From: Caballeronia sp. INDeC2
Lineage (GTDB): Bacteria; Pseudomonadota; Gammaproteobacteria; Burkholderiales; Burkholderiaceae
Direction: 5' to 3'
Assembly (NCBI RefSeq): GCF_023631325.1
Contig: NZ_JALQDG010000051.1
Location: forward strand, 1 to 64,000
DNA: 64,000 bases
In this document: positions 15,981 to 25,105 of the stretch, piece by piece
Layout: each line of letters opens with the position of its first letter
Position numbering within the stretch: position 1 is the stretch's first letter
Made by a program: the position numbers and the translations under genes
The notes under the pieces: generated by a model
The model's database searches: none
Told to the model about the DNA's origin: nothing
Seen by the model: only the letters and a program-made list of their open reading frames with translations

Positions 15981-17991
15981 GACCGTTGCCATGAACGCCG
16001 CGCCGCGCCGTTTCCACATGCATCCCGCGTGGCTCGTCGCTGTGCTGACCGGCTGCGCGTTCGCGCTGTCGCTACGCCACTTCGCCCAGCTTCTGCCCAC
16101 GAACCTGTGGTGGCGCGCGCTCGTCGATCCCGACCTGCGTGATCTGCGGCAGATCGTCGTGCATGAAAGCGTCGTGTCGCGCATCGCCGTGTGTCTGCTC
16201 GGCGGTGCGCAGCTTGCGCTCGCGGGCGCGATCTTCCAGCAAGTGCTGCGCAATCCGCTCGCCGAACCGACGACGCTCGGCGTGTCGGCGGGCGCATCGC
16301 TCGCACTCACGGTCGCGACGCTGTTCGCGCCGCAGTGGCTTTTCGGCGGGCAGGAATGGGTCGCGCTCGCCGGCGCGGTCGCGTCCGTGCTGCTCGTGCT
16401 CGCGCTCTCGTGGCGGCGTCGGCTCGCGCCGGTCGCGCTGATTCTCGCGGGGCTCATCGTCACGTTCTATTGCGGCTCGCTCGGCGCGGTGCTCACGCTG
16501 TTTCATCGCGAGACGCTGCAATCGCTCTTCATGTGGAGCGCGGGGTCGCTGTCGCAGAACAACTGGGACGCGCCGCGCACGCTGCTGCCGCATCTCGCCG
16601 TCGGCGCGGTGCTCGCGGCCATGCTCGTGCGGCCGCTCACGATGATGTCGCTCACCGATGCCGGCGCTCAGTCGCTCGGCGTGTCGCTGCGCGTGGTGCG
16701 CTTTGCGGCGCTCGCGCTGGGCGTGTTCCTGAGCGCATCGGTGGTGGCGTCGGTCGGCGTCATCGGCTTTCTCGGCATGCTCGCGCCACTCGTCGTGCGA
16801 CTCGCAGGCGCACGGCGTTTTCGCTCGCGCCTCGTGTGGGCGCCGCTGTTCGGTGCGGCCCTGTTATGGATCACCGACGAACTCGTGCAGATGATCCCCG
16901 GCGGGCGCACCGGCTTGCCGACCGGCGCGGTGATGTCGCTCGTCGGCGCGCCCTTCGTGTTCTGGCTGCTGCCGCGTCTGCCCGCGCTGCCCGATACGGT
17001 CGATCTGTCGGCGGGAACGGTCGGGTTCCGGCGGGTGCATCTGCCGCGCTGGATCGCGCTCGGCATCGTGCTGCTCGCGGTGGCTGTCGCGCTCGGATTG
17101 ACGCTGGGCGGCTCCCCGGACGGCTGGACGTGGGCGCACGGCGCCGGCTTCGATGCGCTGTTGCCCTGGCGCGCGCCGCGCGTGGCCGTCGCGCTCGCGG
17201 CCGGCGCGATGCTCGCGGTCGCAGGCGCGATCCTGCAACGTGTGACCGGCAACTCGATGGCGAGCCCGGAAGTGCTCGGGATCTCCGCGGGCGCGTCGCT
17301 CGGCGTGATCGCACTCGCGTTCGTCGCGCCGGAAGCGGGACGTGTGCTGCAGACCGGCGCGTCGGGCGCAGGCGCGTTTGCCGCGCTGGTCCTGATGCTC
17401 GCGCTGGGTCGCCGCTATCACTTCGCACCGGAGCGCATGCTGTTGCTCGGGGTCGCGCTCGGCACCGCGTTCAGCGCACTGGTGAGCGTGCTGCTCGCCA
17501 CCGGCGATCCGCGTCTCACCAATCTGCTCGCGTGGCTCTCCGGCTCGACCTACGGCGTCACCGCCAACGCTGCGACGTTCGCGTGTGCCGCGCTCGCTGT
17601 GCTGCTCGCCGCGGCGCTGTGCTTTGCGCGCTGGCTCGATATCCTGCCGTTTGGCGAGACGCTGTCGCGCAGCCTCGGCGTGGGGCTCGGCGCGAGCCGC
17701 ATCGCGCTGATGCTGCTCGCCGCCGCGCTGACAGGGGCCGCCACGATGGTGGTCGGCCCGCTCAGCTTCGTCGGCCTGATGGCGCCGCATCTCGCGCGCA
17801 TGCTCGGCTTCCGGCGTGCGTCGGCGCAGCTTGCAAGCGCCGCGATCCTCGGCGCGCTGGTGATGGTCGTCGCCGACTGGCTCGGGCGCAACATGCTGTT
17901 TCCGTATCAGGTGCCGGTCGGGCTGCAGGCGACGCTCGTCGGCGGGCTTTATTTCATGTGGCTGATGCTGCGCGGACGCACCGCGCTCTGA
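15973..17991 (+). CDS. FhuB-type fused siderophore permease
   Basis: A large inner-membrane permease made of two homologous FecCD-like halves, as in FhuB. Each half carries the conserved block around ALAGAIFQQVLRNPLAEP (first half) and AVAGAILQRVTGNSMASP (second half), plus the late GVIGFLGMLAP or GPLSFVGLMAP motif. I prefer GTG 15973, which has GGGAG 8 bp upstream and overlaps the fhuD-like stop by 8 bp. ATG 15991 is the alternative, giving MNAAPRRFH. Longer reading upstream would run through the binding-protein gene and is unlikely. It pairs with the ATPase that begins 8 bp after its stop. Confidence 0.92.
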   Translation: MAETVAMNAAPRRFHMHPAWLVAVLTGCAFALSLRHFAQLLPTNLWWRALVDPDLRDLRQIVVHESVVSRIAVCLLGGAQLALAGAIFQQVLRNPLAEPTTLGVSAGASLALTVATLFAPQWLFGGQEWVALAGAVASVLLVLALSWRRRLAPVALILAGLIVTFYCGSLGAVLTLFHRETLQSLFMWSAGSLSQNNWDAPRTLLPHLAVGAVLAAMLVRPLTMMSLTDAGAQSLGVSLRVVRFAALALGVFLSASVVASVGVIGFLGMLAPLVVRLAGARRFRSRLVWAPLFGAALLWITDELVQMIPGGRTGLPTGAVMSLVGAPFVFWLLPRLPALPDTVDLSAGTVGFRRVHLPRWIALGIVLLAVAVALGLTLGGSPDGWTWAHGAGFDALLPWRAPRVAVALAAGAMLAVAGAILQRVTGNSMASPEVLGISAGASLGVIALAFVAPEAGRVLQTGASGAGAFAALVLMLALGRRYHFAPERMLLLGVALGTAFSALVSVLLATGDPRLTNLLAWLSGSTYGVTANAATFACAALAVLLAAALCFARWLDILPFGETLSRSLGVGLGASRIALMLLAAALTGAATMVVGPLSFVGLMAPHLARMLGFRRASAQLASAAILGALVMVVADWLGRNMLFPYQVPVGLQATLVGGLYFMWLMLRGRTAL

Positions 17992-17998
17992 ACTATCG

Positions 17999-18814
17999 AT
18001 GACCTCGAATCTCGCGACTTACGACGCCCCGGCGCCCGACCACCTTATCTATCAGATCGACGACGCGTCGTTCTCGCTCGGCGCGCGCATGCTGCTGCAT
18101 CCGCTGCGCCTCACGCTGCCCGCGCGGCGCGTGTGCGGGCTCATCGGTCATAACGGGTCGGGCAAGAGCACGCTGCTCAAGCTGCTCGCGCGGCAGCAAA
18201 CGCCCACTTCCGGCGAGATCCGTTTTGCGGGTAAGCCGCTTGCGGACTGGGAGAATCGCGCGCTCGCGCGCAAGGTCGCCTATCTGCCGCAGCAGCCGCC
18301 TGCCGCCGATGGGATGACCGTGCGCGAACTCGTTTCGCTCGGGCGGTATCCGTGGCATGGCGCGCTCGGGCGTTTCGGCGTGCGCGACGGCGCGAAGGTA
18401 CTGGAGGCGATGGAGTTGACCGATGTGGTGCGCTTCGCCGAGCGCCCCGTCGACAGTCTTTCGGGCGGGGAGCGTCAGCGCGTGTGGCTCGCCATGCTGG
18501 TGGCTCAGGACAGCGACTGCCTGCTGCTCGACGAGCCGATTTCCGCACTCGATATCGCGCATCAGATCGAAGTGCTCGGCCTCGTGCGCGAACTGAGCCA
18601 GAAGCGCGGCCTGTCGGTCGTCGTCGTGCTGCACGACATCAACATGGCGGGACGCTTTTGCGATGACCTCATCGCGCTGAAAGGCGGCCGTCTTCTTACA
18701 AGCGGACCGTCTGCGGATCTGATGCGTGCGGATACGCTCGAAGCCATCTATGGCATTCCAATGGGCATCGTCCCGAACCCGCGCGACGGCACGCCGATCA
18801 GCTTCGCGCATTGA
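17999..18814 (+). CDS. FhuC-type ATPase for ferric-siderophore import
   Basis: A 271-residue ABC ATPase. Walker A is GHNGSGKST (residues 50-58), the signature LSGGERQRV is near 153, and Walker B CLLLDEP is near 175, followed by the H-loop region LHDINMAGRF. Overall similarity is to FhuC/FecE. It energises the fused permease encoded just upstream. Its C-terminal segment (GRLL, then AIYGIPM) is recognisable again in the minus-strand remnant at 28034-28180, showing that the second uptake cluster once had its own copy. Confidence 0.93.
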   Translation: MTSNLATYDAPAPDHLIYQIDDASFSLGARMLLHPLRLTLPARRVCGLIGHNGSGKSTLLKLLARQQTPTSGEIRFAGKPLADWENRALARKVAYLPQQPPAADGMTVRELVSLGRYPWHGALGRFGVRDGAKVLEAMELTDVVRFAERPVDSLSGGERQRVWLAMLVAQDSDCLLLDEPISALDIAHQIEVLGLVRELSQKRGLSVVVVLHDINMAGRFCDDLIALKGGRLLTSGPSADLMRADTLEAIYGIPMGIVPNPRDGTPISFAH

Positions 18815-18824
18815 TCACGAGCTT

Positions 18825-21221
18825 ATGCATCGACTCTTCTTTGCACTTTGTGCAGCCGCGTTGCTGTGCGGCTGTGCCTTGCAACACGATTCATCGGACA
18901 AGGATTACCACGCGAGCATCTGGCGTACCCAGGACGGTGTGCCGCATATTCGCGCCGGCGATTGGGGCAGTCTGGGCTATGGCGTGGGCTATTCTCAGGC
19001 TCAGGACGATCTCTGTACGCTCGCGGATTCCTTCGTGACCTGGCGCGGCGAGCGCGCCGCGAACTTTGGTTCCGATGCGCGCGCGACGGCTCCGTCGTCG
19101 TTTGGCCAGCCGCGCAATCTCGATTCCGACTTCTTCTTTCGCCTGATGGCCGACGATGCGGCCGTGCAGCGCTACAAGTCCGCGCAGCCGCAGAAGCTCC
19201 GTCAATTGATCGACGGCTTCGCCGATGGCTACGATCGCTACGTCGACGAGCTGCACGCCGGCCGCTTTCCCAGCGCGCACGCGCAATGCGCGAACGCGCC
19301 TTGGGTCGGGCACATCAGCAACGACGATCTGTATCGCCGTCTGATCGCGCTCAGCCTCGCGGGCGGCGCAGCACGCTTTCTCGAAGGCATCGCGAATGCG
19401 GCGCCTCCGGGCGCGCGCAAACCCGATGAAACGCCTAAACAGCAGGTGTCGCTGAACGTGGGCGGGCACGTCGGCATCGGCAGCAACGCGCTCGCTTTCG
19501 GCGGTAGGGACACACGAGACGGGAAGAGCCTGCTCTTCGGGAATCCGCACTGGTTCTGGAACGGCCCGGACCGCTTCTATCAGGCGCAACTGACGATTTC
19601 TGGACAACTCGACGTGGCCGGCGTGTCGTTTCTCGCGGTGCCGGTGATCGTGATCGGCTTCAACGGCGACATCGCATGGACACACACGGTATCGAACGCG
19701 CGGCGTTTTGGCGTGTTCGAGCTGAAGCTCGCGCCCGATGATCCGACACGCTACATCGTCGATGGAAAGACCGAGCCGATGCAGCCTGTGCGCATAACCG
19801 TGAAGACACGCGATGGCGCAGCGGTCACGCGTATGCTGTACCGATCAAGCTACGGTCCGCTCGTCGATCTCTCGTCGATGGCGCCGCAACTCGCTTGGAG
19901 CGCTCAGCACGCGTTCGCGTTACGCGACGTGAATGTCGACAACCCACGCGCCTTCGCCAATTTTCTTGCGTGGAACCAGGCGAAATCGCTCGATGAGTTC
20001 GTGTCCATTCAGAAGCGCTTCGCGGCGATGCCCTGGGTCAACACATTTGCGATCGGACGCAATGATCCGCGTGTCTGGTTTGCCGATATTGGCGCAGTGC
20101 CGGATGCGCCGGATTCGCTCGTCGCCGCATGCACGACGCCGCTTGGCCGTGCGTTCGACGCGAAGGCGCCGGGCGTACCGTTTCTCGACGGTTCGCGCGC
20201 CGCGTGCGCCTGGGGGCAGGGCGCGCGTAATTCGGTGCAAGCCGGCGCGCTGCCCGTCGAGCGCATGCCGAGCCTCATGAACACCGATTATGTCGGCAAC
20301 TTCAATGGCAGCTACTGGCTGACCAATCCGCGCACTCCGCTCACGGGCTTCGATCGCGTGATGGGCGAGACCGGCACGCCACAGTCGCTGCGCACGCGGC
20401 TCGGCCATGCGCTTGCCGCGCAGATCGTCGATGAACCCGCAGGCGCGACGCGCGATTCGCTGGAGCGCGCCGTGCTCGACAGCACATCGATGTCCGAGCG
20501 AATTGTCCGTCAGCCGTTGCTCGATTCGGTGTGCAAGCCGGGAAGCGAGCCGCGCGCGGTCGAGTTGAAGGAGAAGGGCGCACAGCCTGCCGTGGTCGAT
20601 CTGAGTGTGCCGTGTCGCGTGCTGCGTGACTGGAATGGCACGGCAGCCGTCGACGCGCGCGGCGCGAATCTGTGGGATCAGTTCTGGCGCCGTGCGAGCG
20701 CGATCCCTGACGTGCAGCTATACGCCGAGCCTTTCGATCCGCAGCGGCCTCTCGTGACGCCCGCCGGATTGAAGCGCGCCAATCTCGAGATTGCGCGCGC
20801 GTTGGCTGCCGCAGCCGTCGCACTCACGCGCAACGGTTTCGCGCTCGACTCCGCGCGAGGGGACGTACTCTACGCGCTCGATCGTGGCGGCGCAAAAATT
20901 CCGTTGTACGGCGGATGCGATCCGGAGGGTTACTTCACAGTGGCGTGTCCGCTGCATGGCCTCGACAAACGTGGCCTCGTACTCGATCGCGATGCGCACG
21001 GTAACAGCTATGTGCAGGTGGTCGGGTTCGGCGACGACGGCCCGCATGCCGATACGCTGCTCGCGCATTCCGAATCGGACGATCCGGTGTCCCCGCACTA
21101 TCGTGATGGCACCCAGCGCTATGCGCGCAAGGCGTGGTTACGGTTTGCGTTTTCGATGCACGATATCGAGACGTCGTCCGGCGTGAGCGAGACGGTGCTC
21201 GAAGCCCGCCGCGGGCGCTGA
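18825..21221 (+). CDS. PvdQ-like N-terminal-nucleophile acylase (penicillin amidase family)
   Basis: A 798-residue Ntn hydrolase with a short hydrophobic leader that includes a lipobox-like LLCGC, so periplasmic or envelope location is expected. The self-cleavage site is visible as GIG|SNALAFGG; Ser220 would become the catalytic N-terminus of the beta chain, and NPHW follows as in the family. In pyoverdine biosynthesis PvdQ removes the fatty-acyl tail from the periplasmic precursor. A relative in the same operon-like array as an NRPS and a PvdE-type exporter suggests that this siderophore is also made as an acylated precursor, or that the enzyme trims acyl-homoserine lactones. The ATG at 18825 gives the leader; it lies 10 bp after the ATPase stop. 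Confidence 0.88.
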   Translation: MHRLFFALCAAALLCGCALQHDSSDKDYHASIWRTQDGVPHIRAGDWGSLGYGVGYSQAQDDLCTLADSFVTWRGERAANFGSDARATAPSSFGQPRNLDSDFFFRLMADDAAVQRYKSAQPQKLRQLIDGFADGYDRYVDELHAGRFPSAHAQCANAPWVGHISNDDLYRRLIALSLAGGAARFLEGIANAAPPGARKPDETPKQQVSLNVGGHVGIGSNALAFGGRDTRDGKSLLFGNPHWFWNGPDRFYQAQLTISGQLDVAGVSFLAVPVIVIGFNGDIAWTHTVSNARRFGVFELKLAPDDPTRYIVDGKTEPMQPVRITVKTRDGAAVTRMLYRSSYGPLVDLSSMAPQLAWSAQHAFALRDVNVDNPRAFANFLAWNQAKSLDEFVSIQKRFAAMPWVNTFAIGRNDPRVWFADIGAVPDAPDSLVAACTTPLGRAFDAKAPGVPFLDGSRAACAWGQGARNSVQAGALPVERMPSLMNTDYVGNFNGSYWLTNPRTPLTGFDRVMGETGTPQSLRTRLGHALAAQIVDEPAGATRDSLERAVLDSTSMSERIVRQPLLDSVCKPGSEPRAVELKEKGAQPAVVDLSVPCRVLRDWNGTAAVDARGANLWDQFWRRASAIPDVQLYAEPFDPQRPLVTPAGLKRANLEIARALAAAAVALTRNGFALDSARGDVLYALDRGGAKIPLYGGCDPEGYFTVACPLHGLDKRGLVLDRDAHGNSYVQVVGFGDDGPHADTLLAHSESDDPVSPHYRDGTQRYARKAWLRFAFSMHDIETSSGVSETVLEARRGR

Positions 21222-21257
21222 GCTCGCGGCGTTTCGCGGCGCGATCGGCGGTAGTCT

Positions 21258-21974
21258 ATGTTCGAGGAAGCCCCGGTGGAAACATACGGAATGAGTCACG
21301 TGTGGTCGCAAGGCGATTTCGTGACGCGCGGCATTGCGCTGACATTGCTCATCATGTCCGTGCTTACGTGGACGGTCATTGTCATCAAAGGCGTGAGCGT
21401 GATGCGCCTGAAACGTCTGGCGAGAAACGCCGAGCGCGCGTTTAGGCAATCCGGGGACGTTGCCGACCATATCAGGGAACTCGCCACCGACACCGTGTTA
21501 AAGGGGGACAACCCGTTTCGTGCGCTTGTTTTGGCGGGTGAGGCGGCGCTGGAGCTTCATCACCAGTCCCAGCCGCACTTGCATGATCGGCTCGACGTTT
21601 CTGACTGGATCGCGAGGAGCCTGCACGACACGATGGACGATTGGTCGGCGCGCATGCAGCGCGGGCTTGCGATTCTCGCATCGATCGGCAGCACGGCGCC
21701 TTTCGTCGGTCTATTCGGTACCGTCTGGGGCATCTACCACGCGCTCGTCAGGATCGGTGTGACGGGACAGACCTCGATCGACCAGGTCGCGGGACCTGTC
21801 GGTGAATCTTTGATCATGACCGCGTTTGGGCTGTTCGTCGCAATTCCCGCCGTGCTCGGCTACAACGCTCTCGTTCGCGCGAACGGTACCCTTATTTCAA
21901 GGCTCAATCGCTTTTCACATGGCATACATGCAGTTTTTGTCACGGGATCAGGCCTGGCGTCAGCGCGACAGTGA
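21258..21974 (+). CDS. ExbB/TolQ-family proton-channel subunit
   Basis: A 238-residue protein with the MotA/TolQ/ExbB layout: an N-terminal membrane helix (about 25-45), a cytoplasmic region, then two helices around TAPFVGLFGTVWGIY and GPVGESLIMTAFGLFVAIPAV. Such subunits work with ExbD and TonB to energise outer-membrane receptors. Neither exbD nor tonB follows, so the partners must be elsewhere. The ATG at 21258 lies 36 bp after the acylase stop; ATG 21291 (MSHVWSQ) is a reasonable alternative. Its place at the end of the siderophore array fits energy supply for the receptor at 11040. Confidence 0.87.
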   Translation: MFEEAPVETYGMSHVWSQGDFVTRGIALTLLIMSVLTWTVIVIKGVSVMRLKRLARNAERAFRQSGDVADHIRELATDTVLKGDNPFRALVLAGEAALELHHQSQPHLHDRLDVSDWIARSLHDTMDDWSARMQRGLAILASIGSTAPFVGLFGTVWGIYHALVRIGVTGQTSIDQVAGPVGESLIMTAFGLFVAIPAVLGYNALVRANGTLISRLNRFSHGIHAVFVTGSGLASARQ

Positions 21975-22130
21975 AATATGCCTCGCCCGGCCGCCGAAGA
22001 ATAAACCGGTCAACTGAATTTGCCAAATCAGACGCGAAGCGAAATGATTTTCGTTGCGGGTAGCATTCACGTCGCGGCCGTTTGAAACGTCTATCCTCAA
22101 TCACATGGCGTCGTGAATCAGGAGGGTGAG

Positions 22131-22607
22131 ATGCAAAGCGATCCGAAAGTCATCCAGTATCTGAACGCGGAACTGAAGTACGAGCTAACAGCCATTAATC
22201 AATACTTTCTGCATGCGCGCCTCTACAAGCATTGGGGTCTCGACTCGATCGGCAAGCACGAATATGACGAGTCGATAGAAGAAATGAAGCATGCGGACAA
22301 ACTGATCGAGCGAATCTTCATGCTCGACGGGCTGCCCAACCTGCAGGATCTGGCCAAGCTTCTCATAGGTGAGGATGTACAGGAAGTCTTGCAATGCGAC
22401 CTGAAGCTCGAGCAATCCGCGCAGGCGCATTGCAAGGAAGCGATCACGTACTGTGAGTCCGTGAAGGACTTTGTGTCGCGAGAGATCTTCGTTGAAATCC
22501 TAGACGACACCGAAGATCATATCGACTGGTTGGAGATACAGCTTGCCCTCGTGGACAAAGTGGGCATCCAGAACTATCAGCAGTCGGCCATGGGTTCGCC
22601 CGGTTGA
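22131..22607 (+). CDS. bfr: Bacterioferritin
   Basis: A 158-residue haem-ferritin subunit. The ATG at 22131 has an ideal AGGAGGG site 5 bp upstream; an in-frame GTG at 22113 is less likely. Compared with E. coli Bfr, the ferroxidase residues Glu18, Glu51, His54, Glu94 and His130 and the haem ligand Met52 are all present. The position equivalent to Glu127 is threonine (DDTEDH, residues 125-130), with Glu at 128. It stores iron brought in by the neighbouring siderophore systems. It has its own upstream gap of about 155 bp, so it is probably transcribed separately, convergent with the minus-strand receptor gene. Confidence 0.95.
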   Translation: MQSDPKVIQYLNAELKYELTAINQYFLHARLYKHWGLDSIGKHEYDESIEEMKHADKLIERIFMLDGLPNLQDLAKLLIGEDVQEVLQCDLKLEQSAQAHCKEAITYCESVKDFVSREIFVEILDDTEDHIDWLEIQLALVDKVGIQNYQQSAMGSPG

Positions 22608-22759
22608 GCCTTCGGAGGCAAGGGCTTCAAGATGTCCACAACTGGAGTAACTGGATCGTTGGGCAGCGTCCGGACTCGATGTTGTATCCGCAAGCTGATG
22701 TCGAACTTCGCCTATCTGCCGACATCCGGGCTGATATCCGCCCGGGCGTCGGCGCACAC

Positions 22760-24982
22760 TTAGAAGTCAGTTCGCACAGCCAACATGACGTTACGTCGGT
22801 CACCGAACACGCTGTAGAACTGGCCGGGTGGACGAATGTAATAGCCTCGGTCGAAGATGTTGTTCAGTTGCAGCGTCGCTTCGAGATGCTTATTGAAGCG
22901 ATAGCCGACCTGCGCATTGAAGATCGCGTACGCGCCTTGTTCGACACCGCGCGATATGCGTGTCTGGGCGAGCATGCCGCCGCCAACCGACACGCCGCGC
23001 ATCACGCCCTGCGAGAATTGATAGCGCGTCCAAAGCTTGAAGAGATGCTTCGGGTCCGTGCCATCGGTGAGGCCAGGGACATCGTTCTCGAAATGCTCGT
23101 TCAGGTACGTGTAGCCTGCGTAGACGTTCCAATCCCGCATCGGCTGTCCGGCGACTTCGAGTTCGACGCCCTGACTGCGCGCCTTGCCGGCGGCGACGTA
23201 ATAATATTGATGATCGGGATCGTCGACCGCGCGGTTATTGTCGTTGATGCGGAACAGCGCCACGGTCGTACTCAAGCGCCCGCCGAGCAGGCTGCTCTTC
23301 ATGCCGACTTCGTATTGCTCGCCTGAGCGGGGCGGAATGCCCGCGCCGGAGAACGTCGTTTGGGTCTGGGCATCGAGAAAGCGTGCGTAATTCGCGTACG
23401 CCGTGAGCGCCGGCAAGATATCCCAGACGATCCCCGCCGACGGCAGAAAGCGATGGTTGATCTGCGAATTCGTCGTCCAATCGGAGACGTCGGGCAGCGT
23501 CGATTGCGTGCGATCCTGCACGAACGCTTCGCGCGCGCCGAGCAGGAGCGTCAGCGGATTCGCAAGCTTGATGCGCGCCTGCACGTAAATGCCGTACTGC
23601 ACGGTGCGCTCGTTGGTGCCGAAGTTGAATGGCGTATCGACCTGCGGCACGGCGTTCGGATCGAACAAGCTGAAGGTGCCGCCGTCGAACGGGCCATCGA
23701 CGGACTGGAATCCGGAAAGGGCCGTCGAGGACATCACCGAATAATTCGCGCCGACCGTCAGCGTGTGCGTCTGCCCGAAAAGCCGAATGGGACCGGACAC
23801 GTTGCTGTCCGCGCCGAACCAGTCGTAGCTATTGCGCTGGTTCTGATCGCCGTAATAGCTGAGTCCATCGGCGGTTGCGCCCGGTCCCGAGTACGCGTAA
23901 TACGCTCGCGTCAGCATGTGCCGGTAAAACAGCGTAGTCGACGACTGCCACCCGCTTTCGAAGCGATGCACGAGGTTCGCGTTGGCCTCCTGAATCGATG
24001 TGTACGACGTGTTCCAGCTCGGGCTGAAGTTCTGCGCATACGAACTGGGCACGCGACTGACGAGCGCGGTCTGGTCCGCGTTGAGCGCGCCGCTCGCGCC
24101 GTAGTCCAGACCGTACATCGGCAGGACTTCGTAGCCGCCGGAGAGCGAGAGTGTCGTGCGCGGCGTGAAGTCGTAGTCGATGGCGCCATAGGCCATGAAT
24201 TCCTTCTGGCGCGCCCGGTCGATGGATTCATGCCCCGCCTCGCCGACGATCACCGCGCGCCCGCGCAGGCTGCCGTCCTTGTTGAGCGGACCGGTGACAT
24301 CGATCGTCTGCCGCACGCTGCCGAAGGAATCGACCTGCGTGTCTGTTGTCAGATGGAATTGATTTTGCGGCCGCTTGCGCACGAGATTGACGATGCCGCC
24401 CGGCTCGCCCGCGCCATCGATGACACCGGCCGGTCCACGCAAGACTTCCACGCGGTCATACATCGCGAGATCGAACTGCGTCAAATACTGCAGGCCGCTG
24501 ACGATAGGCGTGCCATCGAACTCGATGCCGAGCTGCGAGCCGCGCGCGCGGAAGTAGGCCGTGCCGTCACCGTAGCTGACGGAGCTGACGCCGGTCACGT
24601 AGCGCAGGGCGTCCTCTATCGTCGTGTCGTTACGGTCGTCCATTTGCTGGCGCGTGACGATGGAGACCGAATACGGCGTTTCCTTGACCGACTGCGCGCT
24701 CTTGCCCGCGATCGTCGCGTTTCTGGCTGCGTACGAGCCGGTGTCCTCGGTCGTTGCATCGGCGCCGGTGTTGTCGGTCACTGTCACGGCGGGCAACGTC
24801 ACGTCGCCGCCCGCCGGCGTCGCGGGGTTGGCGCTCTGCGCGCGCGCGAGCGGCGACATCGAGCCGAGCATCGTCAGAAGCGCGAGCGCCAGCGGCGTCA
24901 TGCACGGCACGCGAGCGCGCCATCCCGTCATCGGCACAGGCATCGCGCCGCGCTGGTCTTTCTTTATTCTCATGTTTCTCAT
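22760..24982 (-). CDS. Second TonB-dependent siderophore receptor
   Basis: About 740 residues from the ATG at 24982 (MRNMRIKK); ATG 24973 is equally usable, and a longer frame to 25102 has no clear start. The precursor has a hydrophobic segment ending ARAQ, then a plug (PYSVSIVTRQQMDDR, VEVLRGPAGVIDGAGEPGG) and a barrel ending VRTDF with a terminal Phe. It resembles FpvA/FhuE-like hydroxamate-siderophore receptors. It is the last gene of the minus-strand uptake set, 123 bp after the permease. It differs clearly from the receptor at 11040, so it probably takes a different, perhaps foreign, siderophore. Confidence 0.92.
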   Translation of the reverse strand: MRNMRIKKDQRGAMPVPMTGWRARVPCMTPLALALLTMLGSMSPLARAQSANPATPAGGDVTLPAVTVTDNTGADATTEDTGSYAARNATIAGKSAQSVKETPYSVSIVTRQQMDDRNDTTIEDALRYVTGVSSVSYGDGTAYFRARGSQLGIEFDGTPIVSGLQYLTQFDLAMYDRVEVLRGPAGVIDGAGEPGGIVNLVRKRPQNQFHLTTDTQVDSFGSVRQTIDVTGPLNKDGSLRGRAVIVGEAGHESIDRARQKEFMAYGAIDYDFTPRTTLSLSGGYEVLPMYGLDYGASGALNADQTALVSRVPSSYAQNFSPSWNTSYTSIQEANANLVHRFESGWQSSTTLFYRHMLTRAYYAYSGPGATADGLSYYGDQNQRNSYDWFGADSNVSGPIRLFGQTHTLTVGANYSVMSSTALSGFQSVDGPFDGGTFSLFDPNAVPQVDTPFNFGTNERTVQYGIYVQARIKLANPLTLLLGAREAFVQDRTQSTLPDVSDWTTNSQINHRFLPSAGIVWDILPALTAYANYARFLDAQTQTTFSGAGIPPRSGEQYEVGMKSSLLGGRLSTTVALFRINDNNRAVDDPDHQYYYVAAGKARSQGVELEVAGQPMRDWNVYAGYTYLNEHFENDVPGLTDGTDPKHLFKLWTRYQFSQGVMRGVSVGGGMLAQTRISRGVEQGAYAIFNAQVGYRFNKHLEATLQLNNIFDRGYYIRPPGQFYSVFGDRRNVMLAVRTDF

Positions 24983-25105
24983 CCCATCGTTGAATAGACA
25001 AACGGCGTCATCCCGCTGTGTGCGGGCTCGAATCGGATGGGGGACGTTCGTTTTATGTATCGAGGCACGTGTGGCCTCGTTCTGGTTCAACTCGATGTGC
25101 AACCT

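Noticed and set aside
18726..18824. Earlier start for the PvdQ-like acylase
   Set aside because: The extension lies within the fhuC-like gene and would bury the signal sequence.
23360..24997. Plus-strand frame of 545 codons opposite the second TonB receptor
   Set aside because: The receptor on the minus strand has full plug and barrel motifs; the plus frame has no domain and biased composition.
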